This document shows positions 10,852-21,157 of a stretch of 64,000 bases of DNA, in pieces. The translations under genes and the position numbers were made by a program. The stretch comes from Sambucus nigra (lineage: Eukaryota > Streptophyta > Magnoliopsida > Dipsacales > Adoxaceae), in assembly GCA_949130495.1 (NCBI GenBank), contig CASBWL010000422.1:248001-312000 (forward strand), in the 5' to 3' direction. How positions within the stretch are numbered: the stretch's first letter is position 1; every line of letters begins with the position of its first letter. The notes under the pieces were generated by a model. It had not been told where the DNA came from. It saw nothing but the letters and a program-made list of their open reading frames with translations, and made no database searches.

Positions 10852-11172
10852 CTATCGCTTCCTTCTCATCAACAAACTTTCTGAGATTCGTTCTTTTTCC
10901 CTTAAATCATTGAGAATACGTTCAATGTTTCCCAAGGTGTATCCACAGCAGTTGAGGAAAGCATGTTCCCTAGTTAAAATGCCAAGAATTTTTTTAACAC
11001 TTCCAATTATATAACCACAGTAGTTGGTACTAGCGTTTGTCTCTTTCAAATTATGGAGACAAACTTGAATGGTATTCAATGTATAGCCACAATAGTTGGA
11101 AATAGTCCATTCTTTCTCAGATGAGCAGGTCATTTCCTTAGTATGGATAACAATACTGTCTTCTTGAACCAC
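10852..11172 (-). CDS. hypothetical ORF with three 24-residue repeats
   Basis: This is a 106-codon open frame. I do not recognise the family. Residues 26-97 are three tandem 24-residue units beginning NYCGYTLNTIQ, NYCGYIIGSVKK and NCCGYTLGNIER. Each joins an N-[YC]-C-G-Y core to a probable amphipathic helix ending in LKET, LTRE or LREK. The DNA repeat is exactly 72 bp. The units have diverged in sequence but kept length and frame with no stop, which suggests past selection on the protein. It lies just upstream of the Helitron N-terminal domain on the same strand, so it could be a five-prime exon of the element, an accessory ORF or a captured host fragment. The start Met is the first in the frame and is not supported by other evidence. 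Confidence 0.4.
   Translation of the reverse strand: MVQEDSIVIHTKEMTCSSEKEWTISNYCGYTLNTIQVCLHNLKETNASTNYCGYIIGSVKKILGILTREHAFLNCCGYTLGNIERILNDLREKERISESLLMRRKR
10882..11097 (-). repeat. three tandem 72-bp coding repeats
   Basis: CCACAGCAGTTGAGG at 10943, CCACAGTAGTTGGTA at 11015 and CCACAATAGTTGGAA at 11087 mark the same point in three units spaced exactly 72 bp apart on the plus strand. Confidence 0.75.
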
Positions 11173-11179
11173 GAAACAT

Positions 11180-11679
11180 GACGAAATTTACTTCATACAT
11201 GGTGAAAGTCCACTATGTATCCACATACACAAATATAAAATTAGAGAAATAAAATTTTAATTTATTTGTAAATGTAATTCGTAACTAATTTTGCTAGTTT
11301 AGTTTGGATATTTAATATAAATTTTGTATATGAAATTATTTGAAAATAATTTTTTTTTGTCAAATAGATCATATTATTAAGTATGAAGCATGGGTAATAC
11401 CGAAAGTGAAAACATCATTACGTAAATGTGAAGTCAAATATAGAGAAATAAGTTGGAATCCAAAATTGTATTAAATGTTACCATCTGCAAATGGGCTTAT
11501 TACATATTAAAAACGTAGGAAAAACAGCAAGGTAAGGGAAAATGATACGACAAAAAATCAAGTTCAATAAAAAACGACATAGTGAACATAAGAGCTAATT
11601 GTATTTCCTTCCAAGGTTCCATCAATTACAAAATGCGAGAGCAACGAACGAATTTCTTAGACAATACGAAAGATCAATG
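11180..11679. other. AT-rich segment without recognisable features
   Basis: No coding signal, terminal repeat or tandem repeat is seen. It is probably part of the five-prime region of the Helitron. Confidence 0.3.
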
Positions 11680-12057
11680 TCAATCAATAATGACATATTC
11701 AACATAGGAGTAGCTTGAATTTTCTTCATACGTTCCATTAATTATGAAAATCGTCAATGAAGAATGAATTTCTTGCTTGAAGATATCACTGGAGGTTATG
11801 GGGATGATTTTTCCATTGTTGTCAATTATCTTAACTATAAGCACATTTGAAATGCATCTGTGTATATCATGTAGCTTCTCAAATATGGCCTTATTTGATT
11901 TGCTCCTTGAGTATTCAAAAAAATCTTCATATTCTCTATCACCTTGTCGTTTTATGAAACGTGATGCTCTAAGAGACAGATTATCAACGTCAATTACATC
12001 TTTGCGAGCGTAGATTGCATTTGACTTCAAAAGCATTTCACGTTCGTTCATAGTCAT
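11680..12057 (-). CDS. hypothetical 125-codon ORF
   Basis: The open frame encodes a charged protein with LRASRFIKRQGDREYEDFFE in the first half and VLIVKIIDNNGKIIPI in the second. I do not recognise a domain. No signal peptide or membrane helix is apparent. The length in an AT-rich stretch and the mixed hydrophilic composition are better than typical chance frames, so it may be a captured gene piece or an extra Helitron ORF. It runs on the same strand as the 72-bp-repeat ORF and RepHel. No splice link to them was established. Confidence 0.35.
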   Translation of the reverse strand: MTMNEREMLLKSNAIYARKDVIDVDNLSLRASRFIKRQGDREYEDFFEYSRSKSNKAIFEKLHDIHRCISNVLIVKIIDNNGKIIPITSSDIFKQEIHSSLTIFIINGTYEENSSYSYVEYVIID

Positions 12058-13128
12058 TTTCTAATCTTCTTTATGTAAAACTTTGAAATACATTTGCGAT
12101 TTTGAAAAACAAATTTCGTGAGAATCATAGTAATTTATACAAAGGTCTATAAGGATGTAATTGAAATTATTTGTAAAGAAGCACTTAATTTAATGAATAG
12201 AACGTTAAACTAAGCGAGTATTGAACTACAAAAGGTCTCGAAGGATGTGATTGTAGGTATTTGTAAAAAAACACTTAATTTGTTGAATGGAACGTTAAAC
12301 TAAGTGAGTATTGAATTATAAAAGGTAAGAATATATAAAATGAATTCATATGCACAAAGTTAATACCATTTTGTGTATATCTCTATTGGTAAGCGTGTGA
12401 AAAAGATAAAACAACACTATAAAAATATTTTATTTCTAGTTTTTAGTAATATGTTGAGTGTAAAAGCAACATACAAATTCGTGATTTATATGAAATTAGT
12501 AGTGATGCGAGGACACAAAAAAATTACAAAATAATCTATAAAATGAGTTGAAAAGTTATACCAAAATTAGTTTGTAAAAATTTGAACTTGAAAACGAAAA
12601 TAAATTAAAAGGATACATATTTTTCAATAAATTAAAAATGAATTAGTTACTTTTATAACAACCTAGAATATTTTCAATTCTAGTCATTGAATAGGGATTT
12701 AACACTTCACAAATTGAAGATGGGAATTTATAGATATAGAAATCTAAAAAAGTAGAAATAATATTGATGGAATATCGTTATAGCAGAATGGGAAAATAAT
12801 TCAATTATTTCTTCAAGGTAAGGCAATCGATATAATGCCCATTATTGACCAGGTGTGTGTGTGTGTGTATTTAAATACAAATATATACGTAATACATATA
12901 TATAGACTTGGCAAAAGGATGAGATTGGAAGAGGATATAAGATCAGATTTGCATTGTTAGGTGGATTTGCAATAGGCTACACAACCTTTCGATTTAGGGC
13001 AGTCTATGTTAACGGATGAAATTAATATGCAGACATTATTAAAACAAGAAGATAGTGTTCTAATCAACTAATACTGGACATATGACTACACCAAAATTCA
13101 AAAAATTTATTCAACACCCCTCAATGAA
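12058..13128. other. AT-rich non-coding stretch with small repeats
   Basis: It contains a two-copy tandem duplication of about 90 bp at 12138-12325 and a short GT microsatellite at 12853-12868. TATATATA near 12895 could mark the Helitron five-prime end (TCTATATATATG on the minus strand). No gene is seen. It ends at the copia target duplication. Confidence 0.4.
12138..12325. repeat. two-copy tandem duplication, about 90 bp
   Basis: The words AACGTTAAACTAAG and GAGTATTGAA recur at a 90-bp spacing (first near 12201 and 12291), within otherwise similar flanks such as GCACTTAATTT versus ACACTTAATTT. Confidence 0.6.
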
Positions 13129-13133
13129 TAAGC

Positions 13134-13673
13134 TGTTAACTTATACTATTTTGATAATCATAAATTCGAATATGAATCATAAGGCTGTATCATGAATAAA
13201 ATAGTTTTGACATGAATCCAGGATGTTTATCTTCATGCAATCACAGAACCGAAAATTACTTATAACTACGATTTAAAAACTGACCTTTGTCCATCGCTGT
13301 TGAACGGATTAAAATGACTTGAATTCTCCTTTATTAAATAGCCCGGAATATGAGAAAATTGAATTTCGGATTGTCTCTCCCTCCTTAGAAACAATGTGTA
13401 TTGAGATGACTCTAGATGGTGTAGAGGTCTCTATTTATAAGGGGAAGAGGGCCGGAATCCTAGTGGTGGTGGGACTCTTTCCAAGTCTCCCACTAATGCC
13501 ACTAACCATCATGTGACTAACGGATAAGGTTTACCCAAATATTTTAATATCTTTATTTATCACATTCTTAATTAATTATATGACATTTATTAAAACCACA
13601 TAAATGGGAAATTCGGAATTTAATACAACTGAATTTAAATAATTAATTTCGTCACTAACATTAATTTCCAACA
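13134..13673 (-). repeat. copia 3' LTR
   Basis: It begins TGTTAACTTATAC and ends ATTTCCAACA on the plus strand. On the element's own strand it starts TGTTGGAAATTAATG. It is directly followed on its inner side by the polypurine tract. Confidence 0.95.
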
Positions 13674-13686
13674 GTCTCCCACTTGG
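13674..13686 (-). other. copia polypurine tract
   Basis: The minus strand reads CCAAGTGGGAGAC immediately before the 3' LTR, the usual form for Tnt1-like copia elements, and would prime plus-strand DNA synthesis. Confidence 0.85.
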
Positions 13687-14033
13687 TCTTAATAATTCGT
13701 ATAATTAAATTAGGTATTATAAGGTGCACAATCATTGATAAATTTTACTAAATCAAATGATTCACGGATGCGAGTCATGGAGGTTCCATGCTATTCAAGA
13801 GAATGGTTCCTTCCATGTACCACAACACCAATGTTTCATTCAACTAGCCTTTAATATTGGGTATCATAATGGCCTCATAATGTTCTTTTGAATAAGAACT
13901 GTTTCTGTCAACAATAATTCATAATTATATGCATGCATTCACAAAAGACAGAAATAATAGAAATCAGAAACACTTTTATTGAATTCATGTAATAGTGTCA
14001 AACAACTAAGCCAAAATAGTAATCATAATCCAA

Positions 14034-15480
14034 CTAATCGAGACCCATCTCTTTGACATGTTCCATAAAGGTCTTCGGAGATAGTCCTTTCGTAAGAGGA
14101 TCTTCTATGATATCACGCATACTAATGTGATCAATTGACACTCTTTGTTTCTGAACTTCTTCTTTAACTGATAGGTATTCATCTCAATATGCTTAGCAGC
14201 CTTAGTATACCAATCGTTCTTCGAGAAGAAGACTGCTGCGACATTATCACAATAAATTTTCAGCGGCTTAGATATTAACCCTATAATTCTAAGTCCTGAA
14301 ATAAAGTTTCACAGCCATAATCCATGATTTGTAGCTTTGAAGCAAGCTGCGTACTCAGCCTCCATAGTAGATGATGCAATGACGCTTTGCTTAGCACTTT
14401 TCCATAAAATGGCTCCTCCAACCATAAGGAAGACATAACCCGAAGTGCTCTTCCTACTGTCAAGGCATCCCCCAAAATTCGAGTCTGAATAACCAATCAC
14501 CTCAAGGTGATCAGTCTTCTGATATGTGAGCATGTAATCCTTGGTCCCTTGCAGGTACCTCAGAACTTTCTTTGCAGCTTTCTAATGGTGAATCCCCGGA
14601 TTGCTTTGATATTTGCCTAGCATCCCAACGGTAAAACTGATATCCGGTCTAGTGCAGACTTGTGCATACAACAAGCTCCCTACGAGCGAAGCATAAGGCA
14701 TGCCTTTCATGTGATCCCTTTCTAAATAACTTCTGGGGCATTGACTTAAGCTGAACTTATCCCCTTTCTGAAGTGGAACATTAATGGGATTGCAATTTTT
14801 CATGATAAATCTTTCTAAAACTTTATTAATGTAAGCTTTCTGAGACAATCCTAACATTCCTCATGATCTATCCCGAGATATTTCTATCCCGATCACGAAG
14901 GATGCCTCACCTAAATCTTTAATTTCAAAGTTTTTAGAAAGGTACTTCTTGGTTTCACTTAATAAACCAATATCACTGCTGGCGATAAGTAAGTCATCAA
15001 CATATAGTACTAAAAACACAAACTTACTCCCACTGATCTTCAGGTATATGCACCGATCAACAGTGTTTTCCTTAAACCCAAAGGATTTAATGGTATCATT
15101 AAACTTAATGTACCACTGACGAGAAGCTTGTTTTAGACCATATATTGACTTCTTCAACATACAGACCATGTTTTACTTTCCTTCCTTTATGAAGCCTTGT
15201 GGCTGTGCCATGTAGACTTCTTCTTCTAAACTCCCATTTAGAAAAGCTATTTTTATGTCCATTTGGTGAAACTCCAAATCATAATGAGCCACCAACGATA
15301 ATATGATTCTCAATGAGTCCTTCTTTGAAACTGGAGAGAAAGTCTCATTATAATCAATGCCTTCTCGTTGATTAAAACCTTTGGTAACAAGTCTAGCTTT
15401 ATGTCGTTCGATATTGCCTTTTGAGTAAAGTTTGGTCTTAAAGATCCACTTGCACCCAACTTGTTTTGTCCTTTTGGCAA
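14034..15480 (-). pseudogene. copia reverse transcriptase and RNase H
   Basis: In order on the minus strand: the RT start with KARLVTKGFNQREGIDYNE and FHQMDIKIAFLNGSL (about 15440-15200), FLVLYVDDLLIASS with the catalytic YVDD (15169-14861), the thumb with YASLVGSLLYAQVCTRPDIS (14857-14582), and RNase H with VIGYSDSNFGGC, KSTSGYVF and STMEAEYAA (14533-14309). The end is in another frame (FFSKNDWYTKAAKHIE, then DPLTKGLSPKTF near 14100). The catalytic aspartates are kept, but at least four frame changes or stops divide the domain. The family copies RNA into DNA in cytoplasmic particles. Confidence 0.9.
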
Positions 15481-17040
15481 TTCGACCAACTCCTTAACTT
15501 TATTATCATTCGTAGATTTTATTTCTTCATTCATGGCATCAATCCATTTATCGAAATCATTACTATTTATAGCTTTTTCATAAGAAAATGGATCATTATC
15601 ATTTCCTAAGTTAAATTCGGTCTCTTGAAGGTATGCCACATAATCATTCGGAATTGTCGATCTCCTTTCTCTTTGAGATCTTCTTAATGGCACTTCCTGT
15701 GGTGCTTCAAAAGTTTCATCGGTTATAGTCTCATTATGTGGTTGTTCAGTTGGTTGATCATTCACTTGTTGTTCATTGTTATTGATTGGGTCATTGACCG
15801 ATTCAATAACTATATTAGGAACAACATGTATGTTATGAACTCTGGGTATAGGAATTTGTACCCTGACTTCTTGAATCATTACCTCTATTTCTTTTATACT
15901 CCCACTTACTTCACCTTCTTCAATGAATTTAGCATTTCCAGTTTCTATGATTCTAGTTGTATGATTTGGACAGTAGAATCTATATCCCTTCGACTTTTCT
16001 GGATACCCTATGAAATGATAAGATAATGTCCTAGGATTCAATTTCTTTTCATGAGGGTTATAGATTCTAGCTTCCGCTGGGCAGCCCCTCACCGGTAAAT
16101 ACCTTAAATTGGGTTTCCATCCTTTCCAAAGTTCAAAAGGGGTTCTTGAAACTGACTTACTAGGAACCCTATTTAAGATGTGTATAGTGGTTTTTAATGC
16201 ATGTGTGCATAAAAATGTAGGCAATTGGGTCCTACTTATCATACTTCTTACCATTTCTATAAGGGTAAGATTACGTCTTTCAGCTACACCATTCTGCCAA
16301 GGTGATCCTGGTATTGTGTATTGGGCACAAATACCTAATTTTTCAAGGAGTTTAGCAAATGGTCCAGGGCGTTGCCCTGACTCGTCATATCTACCATAAT
16401 ATTCTCCCCCTCTATCAGACCTAATAATTTTCACCTTTTTGCCTAGTTGCCTCTCAACCTCATTAATGTATATTTCAATGACGTTCACAGACTGAGATTT
16501 ATCATGCAACATGTACAAAATGCAATAACGTGAAAAATCATCTATAAAGGCGATGAAGTTTTTTTCTCCACCAATGGATGGAATATCAAAAGGTCCACAT
16601 ATGTCTGTATGTATTATTTCAAGTAGCTGGGTGCTTCTTGTGGCTCCTTTCTTTGTATGTTTGGTATGTTTTCCTTTAATACAATCCACACATACATCAT
16701 AATTGGCCCAATCCAGGTTATGGAGTATTCCACCTTTAATGAGCATTTCAATTCTCGGCTTGGATATGTGCCCTAATCTTTTATGCCACAAATAAGCATA
16801 TTTTTCATCATTAAGTGTTCGTTTCGTACCAACATTAGGATGCAGGGTCACAAGGGTTTCAGAAAAATTCTTTTCAAGATTCAATCAATATAAACCATCT
16901 AATAAAAAACCAGAACCAACATTATTAGAATTTTTAATCAAACCAAAACCATTGTTCTTAAATTCAATTACAAAACCATCTAAAGCGAGTTTAGAAACAT
17001 AAATTAAATTCCTAGAAACTGTGGGGACATAAAAAGTTTC
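15450..17040 (-). pseudogene. copia integrase with gag-pre-integrase domain
   Basis: The open frame 16884-15310 begins just after an in-frame TGA near 16885. Before that the frame runs back through readable codons to a TAA at 17041. Seen: LWHKRLGHISKPRIEMLIKG and CVDCIKGKHTKHTKK (HHCC zinc-binding region), then the DDE triad in HTDICGPF, IIRSDRGGEYYGRYD and WQNGVAERRN. The C-terminal part with PLRRSQRERRS leads into the RT start, where the frame changes near 15440-15480. The catalytic residues are intact, so inactivation comes from stops and the frame change. Confidence 0.9.
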
Positions 17041-18110
17041 TTACAAATCTAAAATAAATTCAGTGCTTAAAATCAGGCGAAAGACTCCAACAACTTCTAT
17101 TTTAGCCTTTGCCTTATTGCCCATGTAGAGAAAATGCTCATTTGTATTTGTTTTGCGGATCGAAATGAAGCCCTGCATTGCATTAGAAACATGACACATA
17201 GAACCAGAATCAATCCACCAAGTGTTAGAAGGAGCGCTAATAAAGTTTGATTCGAAACAAACATAAATAAAGGGCTTACCCTTTTTCTCGAACCAGGCCT
17301 TTCGTTTATGACAATCCCTCTGGAAATGGCCCTTCTTTTTACAGAAGTGACACTTTTCATTCTTTTCCTTCTTCACAGTAGCAGTTGATGGTTCAGCTTG
17401 ATGAGACGGCCCAGGACCTTTCTTAATGCCCTTGCCGAACTTCTTCTTAAAACCAGCTCCTTTGACTGTAAGGTTTGCCACCTGTCCCTTAGTCACATGG
17501 CCATTCTGTTGCTTGAGCCTTCCTTCCTCCTGTACCAACATGCTTTGAAAATCATTTACATTCCACTTGTCTTTTATAGTGTTGTAATTGATTTGGAAAG
17601 GCCCATACTCAGGAGGTAGGGAGTTTAGGACGAATTGGACGAGAAAAGACTCATCCACTATTATGCCCAAAAATCTAAGTCTAGCAGCCAGATTGGTCAT
17701 TTCTATGATGTGCTCATTCATGGTTCGAGTACCATCGAACCTTATAGTGGTCAGGTCAGCCATCAGTTTCCCAGCAAGGGATTTATCAGCAGTGCGAAAG
17801 CGTTCCTTAATGTTGTTCAAATACTCTTTCGCTTTCGTAGTTTCAGGTAGAGAGGTCTTAATGTTAGCAGCAACACACATTCGCATAAATATTAGGGCCA
17901 ACCTATTGGATCGAGATCATGCTTCATGGACAGCAATTTCATCCTCGCTACTGGTATCAGTAATAGCAGCGGGTTCATCACACATAATTGCCATGTTCAG
18001 GTCTAGAACCCCTAGGCTGAACTCAATTTGCTCATTCCATTCAGAAAAATTAGTTCCATCAAATTTGGAATATGACTGAGCTTGCGAATACAAGTTAAGG
18101 GGAACTGCAA
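17041..18110 (-). pseudogene. copia gag and protease
   Basis: The minus-strand frame begins near 18110 (SKFDGTNFSEW), is cut by a TGA at about 17915, and continues open 17901-17041. It shows the UBN2-type capsid region (LRFLGIIVDESFLVQFVLNS, LPPEYGPFQ), a CCHC zinc knuckle CHFCKKKGHFQRDC and the protease start WWIDSGSMCHVS with the catalytic DSG. The TGA lies in a context where CGA is a likely ancestor. The frame ends in TAA at 17041, inside the protease, and then resumes toward integrase. Length and order are normal for copia gag-pro. Confidence 0.88.
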
Positions 18111-19800
18111 TTAATAATAATGTTCACAAATTAAATTTTCACACACAACAAAAATTGCAAGGGTCGAATATTAAATTGTTGACTAAAGATTTTGGCATAT
18201 TTCATTTACAATCTGAATATCACAGAATCTGTGTTAATCATCACATAATGTTCAGATTTGTAAATATATATTACCCTATAATTCATTTATTATGGTCCTA
18301 TAATTTTGGCATCTGTGTTTGTTGCCTAAACATTTAATACCATGATTAATGGACTTAATGTCAACTATTATGTTTTTACAAAAACTAGTTCTAATGTCGT
18401 TCAATTCAAATATCAGCATGTGTTGCGCTTTAATCCAATTTTATAACTGACATTAGAATAAGTCTTTAATGAATGTAAGTATATGTGGAGACAATGATTA
18501 TATAACACAAATAAATATGAGAGAAGTAATGACCAAGAAAGAACAAAGAAAATAAAACGCCAATCACACAACAACGGATGTACGTGGTTCAGCAAAGATA
18601 TGCCTACGTCCACGGTGGTGCAGTCAGTATTATTTCTCAATATTCTGAAGAATGAGTACAGAGAATACAACTTGTCCTTTGCCCCGGACCTAGGGTTTAA
18701 TTTATACATGTGTATGTTAGTTAGTGGGGATGATGGGTTCCTCCTTATTAGCCATCTTCCCTATAACTTCCCTCCATGGGATCGTGATTCTCTATAACTT
18801 CCCTTCATGGGATCGTGGGGAAATCGGATCAATACAAAAGATGAGGGGCCTGGACTTTGGGCCGCTGGGGCTGGGCTACTCGTCCAGGCCTACAATACTA
18901 AATTTCGGGTACCCACAGTATATTATTCGTACATGCAGTCTCAGCCTGTGTTTGGCATTTGACTTAACTCAAATGAATAATTGTTTACATATCTCAACTT
19001 AGATATAGTTAATCATGCCTTGATATTAACTATAATACGTAATCTATCTATAATTACAAAGATACCAATAGTAGCTTAAATGCCTCAAAACAGAATTACC
19101 CAGGTAGAAAAAAACACAAAATATATGAATTTTGCCAAAAATGGCAAAAATGAGTTTTCACCATAGAATCGAAGTAAAATATGCCAGAAAACCAAAACTT
19201 TTTGCGGAACGTTAATATCAATTTTCTACAAAGATTTATAAGCCCCGAGATTATTTTCTTAAATGGCAAAACGAGGTTTTGAGGGCCTTAACGACGTCAA
19301 AACTCAAAAGTAAGGTGGTGCCCATTGTTTATAATGCGTTTTGTTTATTTCAACGTTTTCAGTCGACCATGTCAGTTTCCTAAAATTTCGAGCAAGTTTT
19401 GACCCTTCATTCTCACGAGTGAGTATTGGCGATAGAAGAAAAACGTCACAGAAAATCTCAGACACACTTTAAGAGCAGATTTAATGACAGAAATAAGACG
19501 TCGCAGAAGGTCTCAGGCACAAAAGCAATTTCATTCTTAATATCATAACACAAATTCGAATTACTATATGTACGATTATCATATTGCTTAAAAATTTCCA
19601 GATTTCCAGAAAAATAAAAAATTTCAGATTTTCACAAAAACAAAATTTCCAGATTTTCAGAATTTTTTTTTCTTTCTAGATTTCCAGATTTAACAAAAAT
19701 TCCAGATTTACCAAAATTCCAGATTTCTAGATTTTTAAAAGATTATAAATCAGAATGTTATAAAGGAGTTTTTATTAACGGAAAACATGATATTATAAAT
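18111..19800 (-). other. copia 5' leader with nested insertion
   Basis: This 1.7-kb leader between PBS and gag is long for copia. 18484-18917 is a nested solo LTR. 19590-19740 is a low-complexity run of CCAGATTT-like words. No coding domain is seen in the rest. Confidence 0.6.
18479..18922. mobile_element. nested solo LTR, 434 bp
   Basis: 18484-18917 begins TGTGGAGACAATG and ends GGGTACCCACA, giving matched TGTGG/CCACA ends, and is flanked by GTATA at 18479-18483 and 18918-18922. It has no coding capacity. It includes a short internal duplication of TATAACTTCCCTCCATGGGA near 18761 and 18797. This is what unequal recombination between two LTRs leaves behind, or a small TRIM-like unit. It is younger than the copia copy it interrupts. 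Confidence 0.75.
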
Positions 19801-19817
19801 CCCAAGCTCTGATACCA
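19801..19817 (-). other. copia primer binding site
   Basis: The minus strand reads TGGTATCAGAGCTTGGG, complementary to the 3' end of initiator methionine tRNA, two bases inside the 5' LTR. Confidence 0.92.
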
Positions 19818-19819
19818 CA

Positions 19820-20359
19820 TGTTAACTTATACTGTTTTGTTAATCATAAATTCGAATATGAATCATAAGGTTGTATCATGAATAAAACAGTTTTGACATG
19901 AATCCAGGATGTTTATCTTCATGCAATCACATAACAGAAAATTCCTTATAACTACGATTTAAAAACTGACCTTTGCCCATCGTTGTTGAACGGATTAAAA
20001 TGACTTGAATGCTCCTTTCTTGAATAGCCCGGAATATGAGAAAAACGAATTTTGGATTTTCTCTCCCTCCTTAGAAACAGTGTGTATTGAGATGACTCTA
20101 GATGGTAGAGGGGTCTTTATTTATAAAGGGAGGAGGGCCGGAATCCTAGTGGTGGTGGGACTCTTTCCAAGTCTCCCACTAATGCCACTAACCATCATGT
20201 GACTAACGGATAAGGTTTACCTAAATCTTTTAATATCTTTATTTATCACATTCCTAATTAATTATCTGACATTTATTAAAACCACATAAATGGGAAATTC
20301 GGAATTTAATACAATTGAAATTAAATAATCAATTTCGTCACTAACATTAATTTCCAACA
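19820..20359 (-). repeat. copia 5' LTR
   Basis: It is the partner of 13134-13673 with equal length and about 30 substitutions. A TATTTATA word at 20118-20125, near GGGTCTTTATTTATAAAGG, may be part of the promoter, though on the plus strand it reads the other way. Confidence 0.95.
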
Positions 20360-20364
20360 TAAGC

Positions 20365-21150
20365 TTTACGGCACAGAAACCTGTGTAATTGCATCTAGAG
20401 CTGCACAACAACTGGTAGCACCGATATCACTTTATATGCCGACAGAAAAATGCAGTTTATGAAAATTTAGACCATCTTTTTGTCATGTTGTAAGTTCTGT
20501 AAACAATATATTAGGATAAGGTATAAAGATTATACCATTCCATGGCATGACATATATGACAATCAAAAAAGAATTCCAACTGATAAACTTCTCTCAATCC
20601 ATCCTAAGACAAGGACACAGATATTCTGTTGTCAAATATTTTCTTAAAAACAAGAGTCCTATTATAAATCAATTCTAAAATTCAAAAATAGTATTAAAAA
20701 TTTTTAACGTGTTAAATTAGAAGCCTAATGATTTCAATGAGATATTGTCCTAACAAACATGCTTGTTCAACAAAACAAAAGGGTAGAAAAATCATATTAC
20801 ATATGTGGCAATTGAATAGCATGAGTTTAAGAATGTTCTTCTGGTAATATGTTGAACTATTTATTTCCACAAAAAGTGGGCATTATAAGTTGGCAACATG
20901 TTATTTTCAATAAATCCTTTATTTTTTTATGCCCTTCCATTTTGAAGATATATTCCATTTGAAGGAAAGATTTTAGTACACTCCAGCTGAAGGTTAGAAG
21001 TGCATGTTTAAACCTCCCCATACCTTAATTCAAGATAATAGAAATGACCAATTGAGATCTATAAGTAGAAGTTATATTAAGGAGGTAACTGTTTGTTTCA
21101 ATCACCTGATTGCATTAGTCAATTTTTGTCCTTTCAGTGATCTAATTGCA
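20365..21150. other. AT-rich segment without recognisable features
   Basis: This continues the sequence interrupted by the copia insertion at 13128. No gene, tandem repeat or terminal repeat is seen. Confidence 0.4.
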
Positions 21151-21157
21151 TATATAG

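Larger units (their letters stand above)
5252..11172 (-). mobile_element. decayed autonomous-type Helitron (RepHel plus RPA-like gene)
   Basis: Helitrons are rolling-circle DNA transposons whose RepHel protein joins a HUH-type Rep endonuclease to a PIF1 helicase. Plant copies often carry an RPA-like single-strand-binding protein as well. All these pieces lie here on the minus strand in the expected order: N-terminal domain (10740), Rep (about 9700-8550), helicase (8190-6460), RPA-like (6301-5861). The reading frame is broken many times. Neither end is certain. A five-prime candidate is the TCTATATATATG read on the minus strand from about 12904, but the preceding base is G, not the expected A. 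No three-prime hairpin plus CTRR was found near 5000-5280. Confidence 0.8.
13129..20364 (-). mobile_element. full-length Ty1/copia LTR retrotransposon, inactive
   Basis: Both LTRs are 540 bp (13134-13673 and 19820-20359), start TG and end CA, and are flanked by the 5-bp target duplication TAAGC at 13129-13133 and 20360-20364. The primer binding site and polypurine tract show that the element is transcribed on the minus strand. The domain order gag, protease, integrase, reverse transcriptase, RNase H is that of Pseudoviridae-type elements. About 30 mismatches between the LTRs by hand count (5-6 percent) point to an insertion of some millions of years at usual plant rates. Stops and frame changes in gag and pol make it non-autonomous now. 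A solo LTR is nested in the leader at 18484-18917. Confidence 0.95.

Noticed and set aside
13084..13100. GACTACACCAAAATTC as a CACTA terminal repeat
   Set aside because: The first base differs, no subterminal array follows, and no matching right end was found.
13319..13516. Plus-strand open frame repeated at 20005-20202
   Set aside because: Both copies lie inside the copia LTRs on the strand opposite to the element; no start, domain or codon signal supports a gene.
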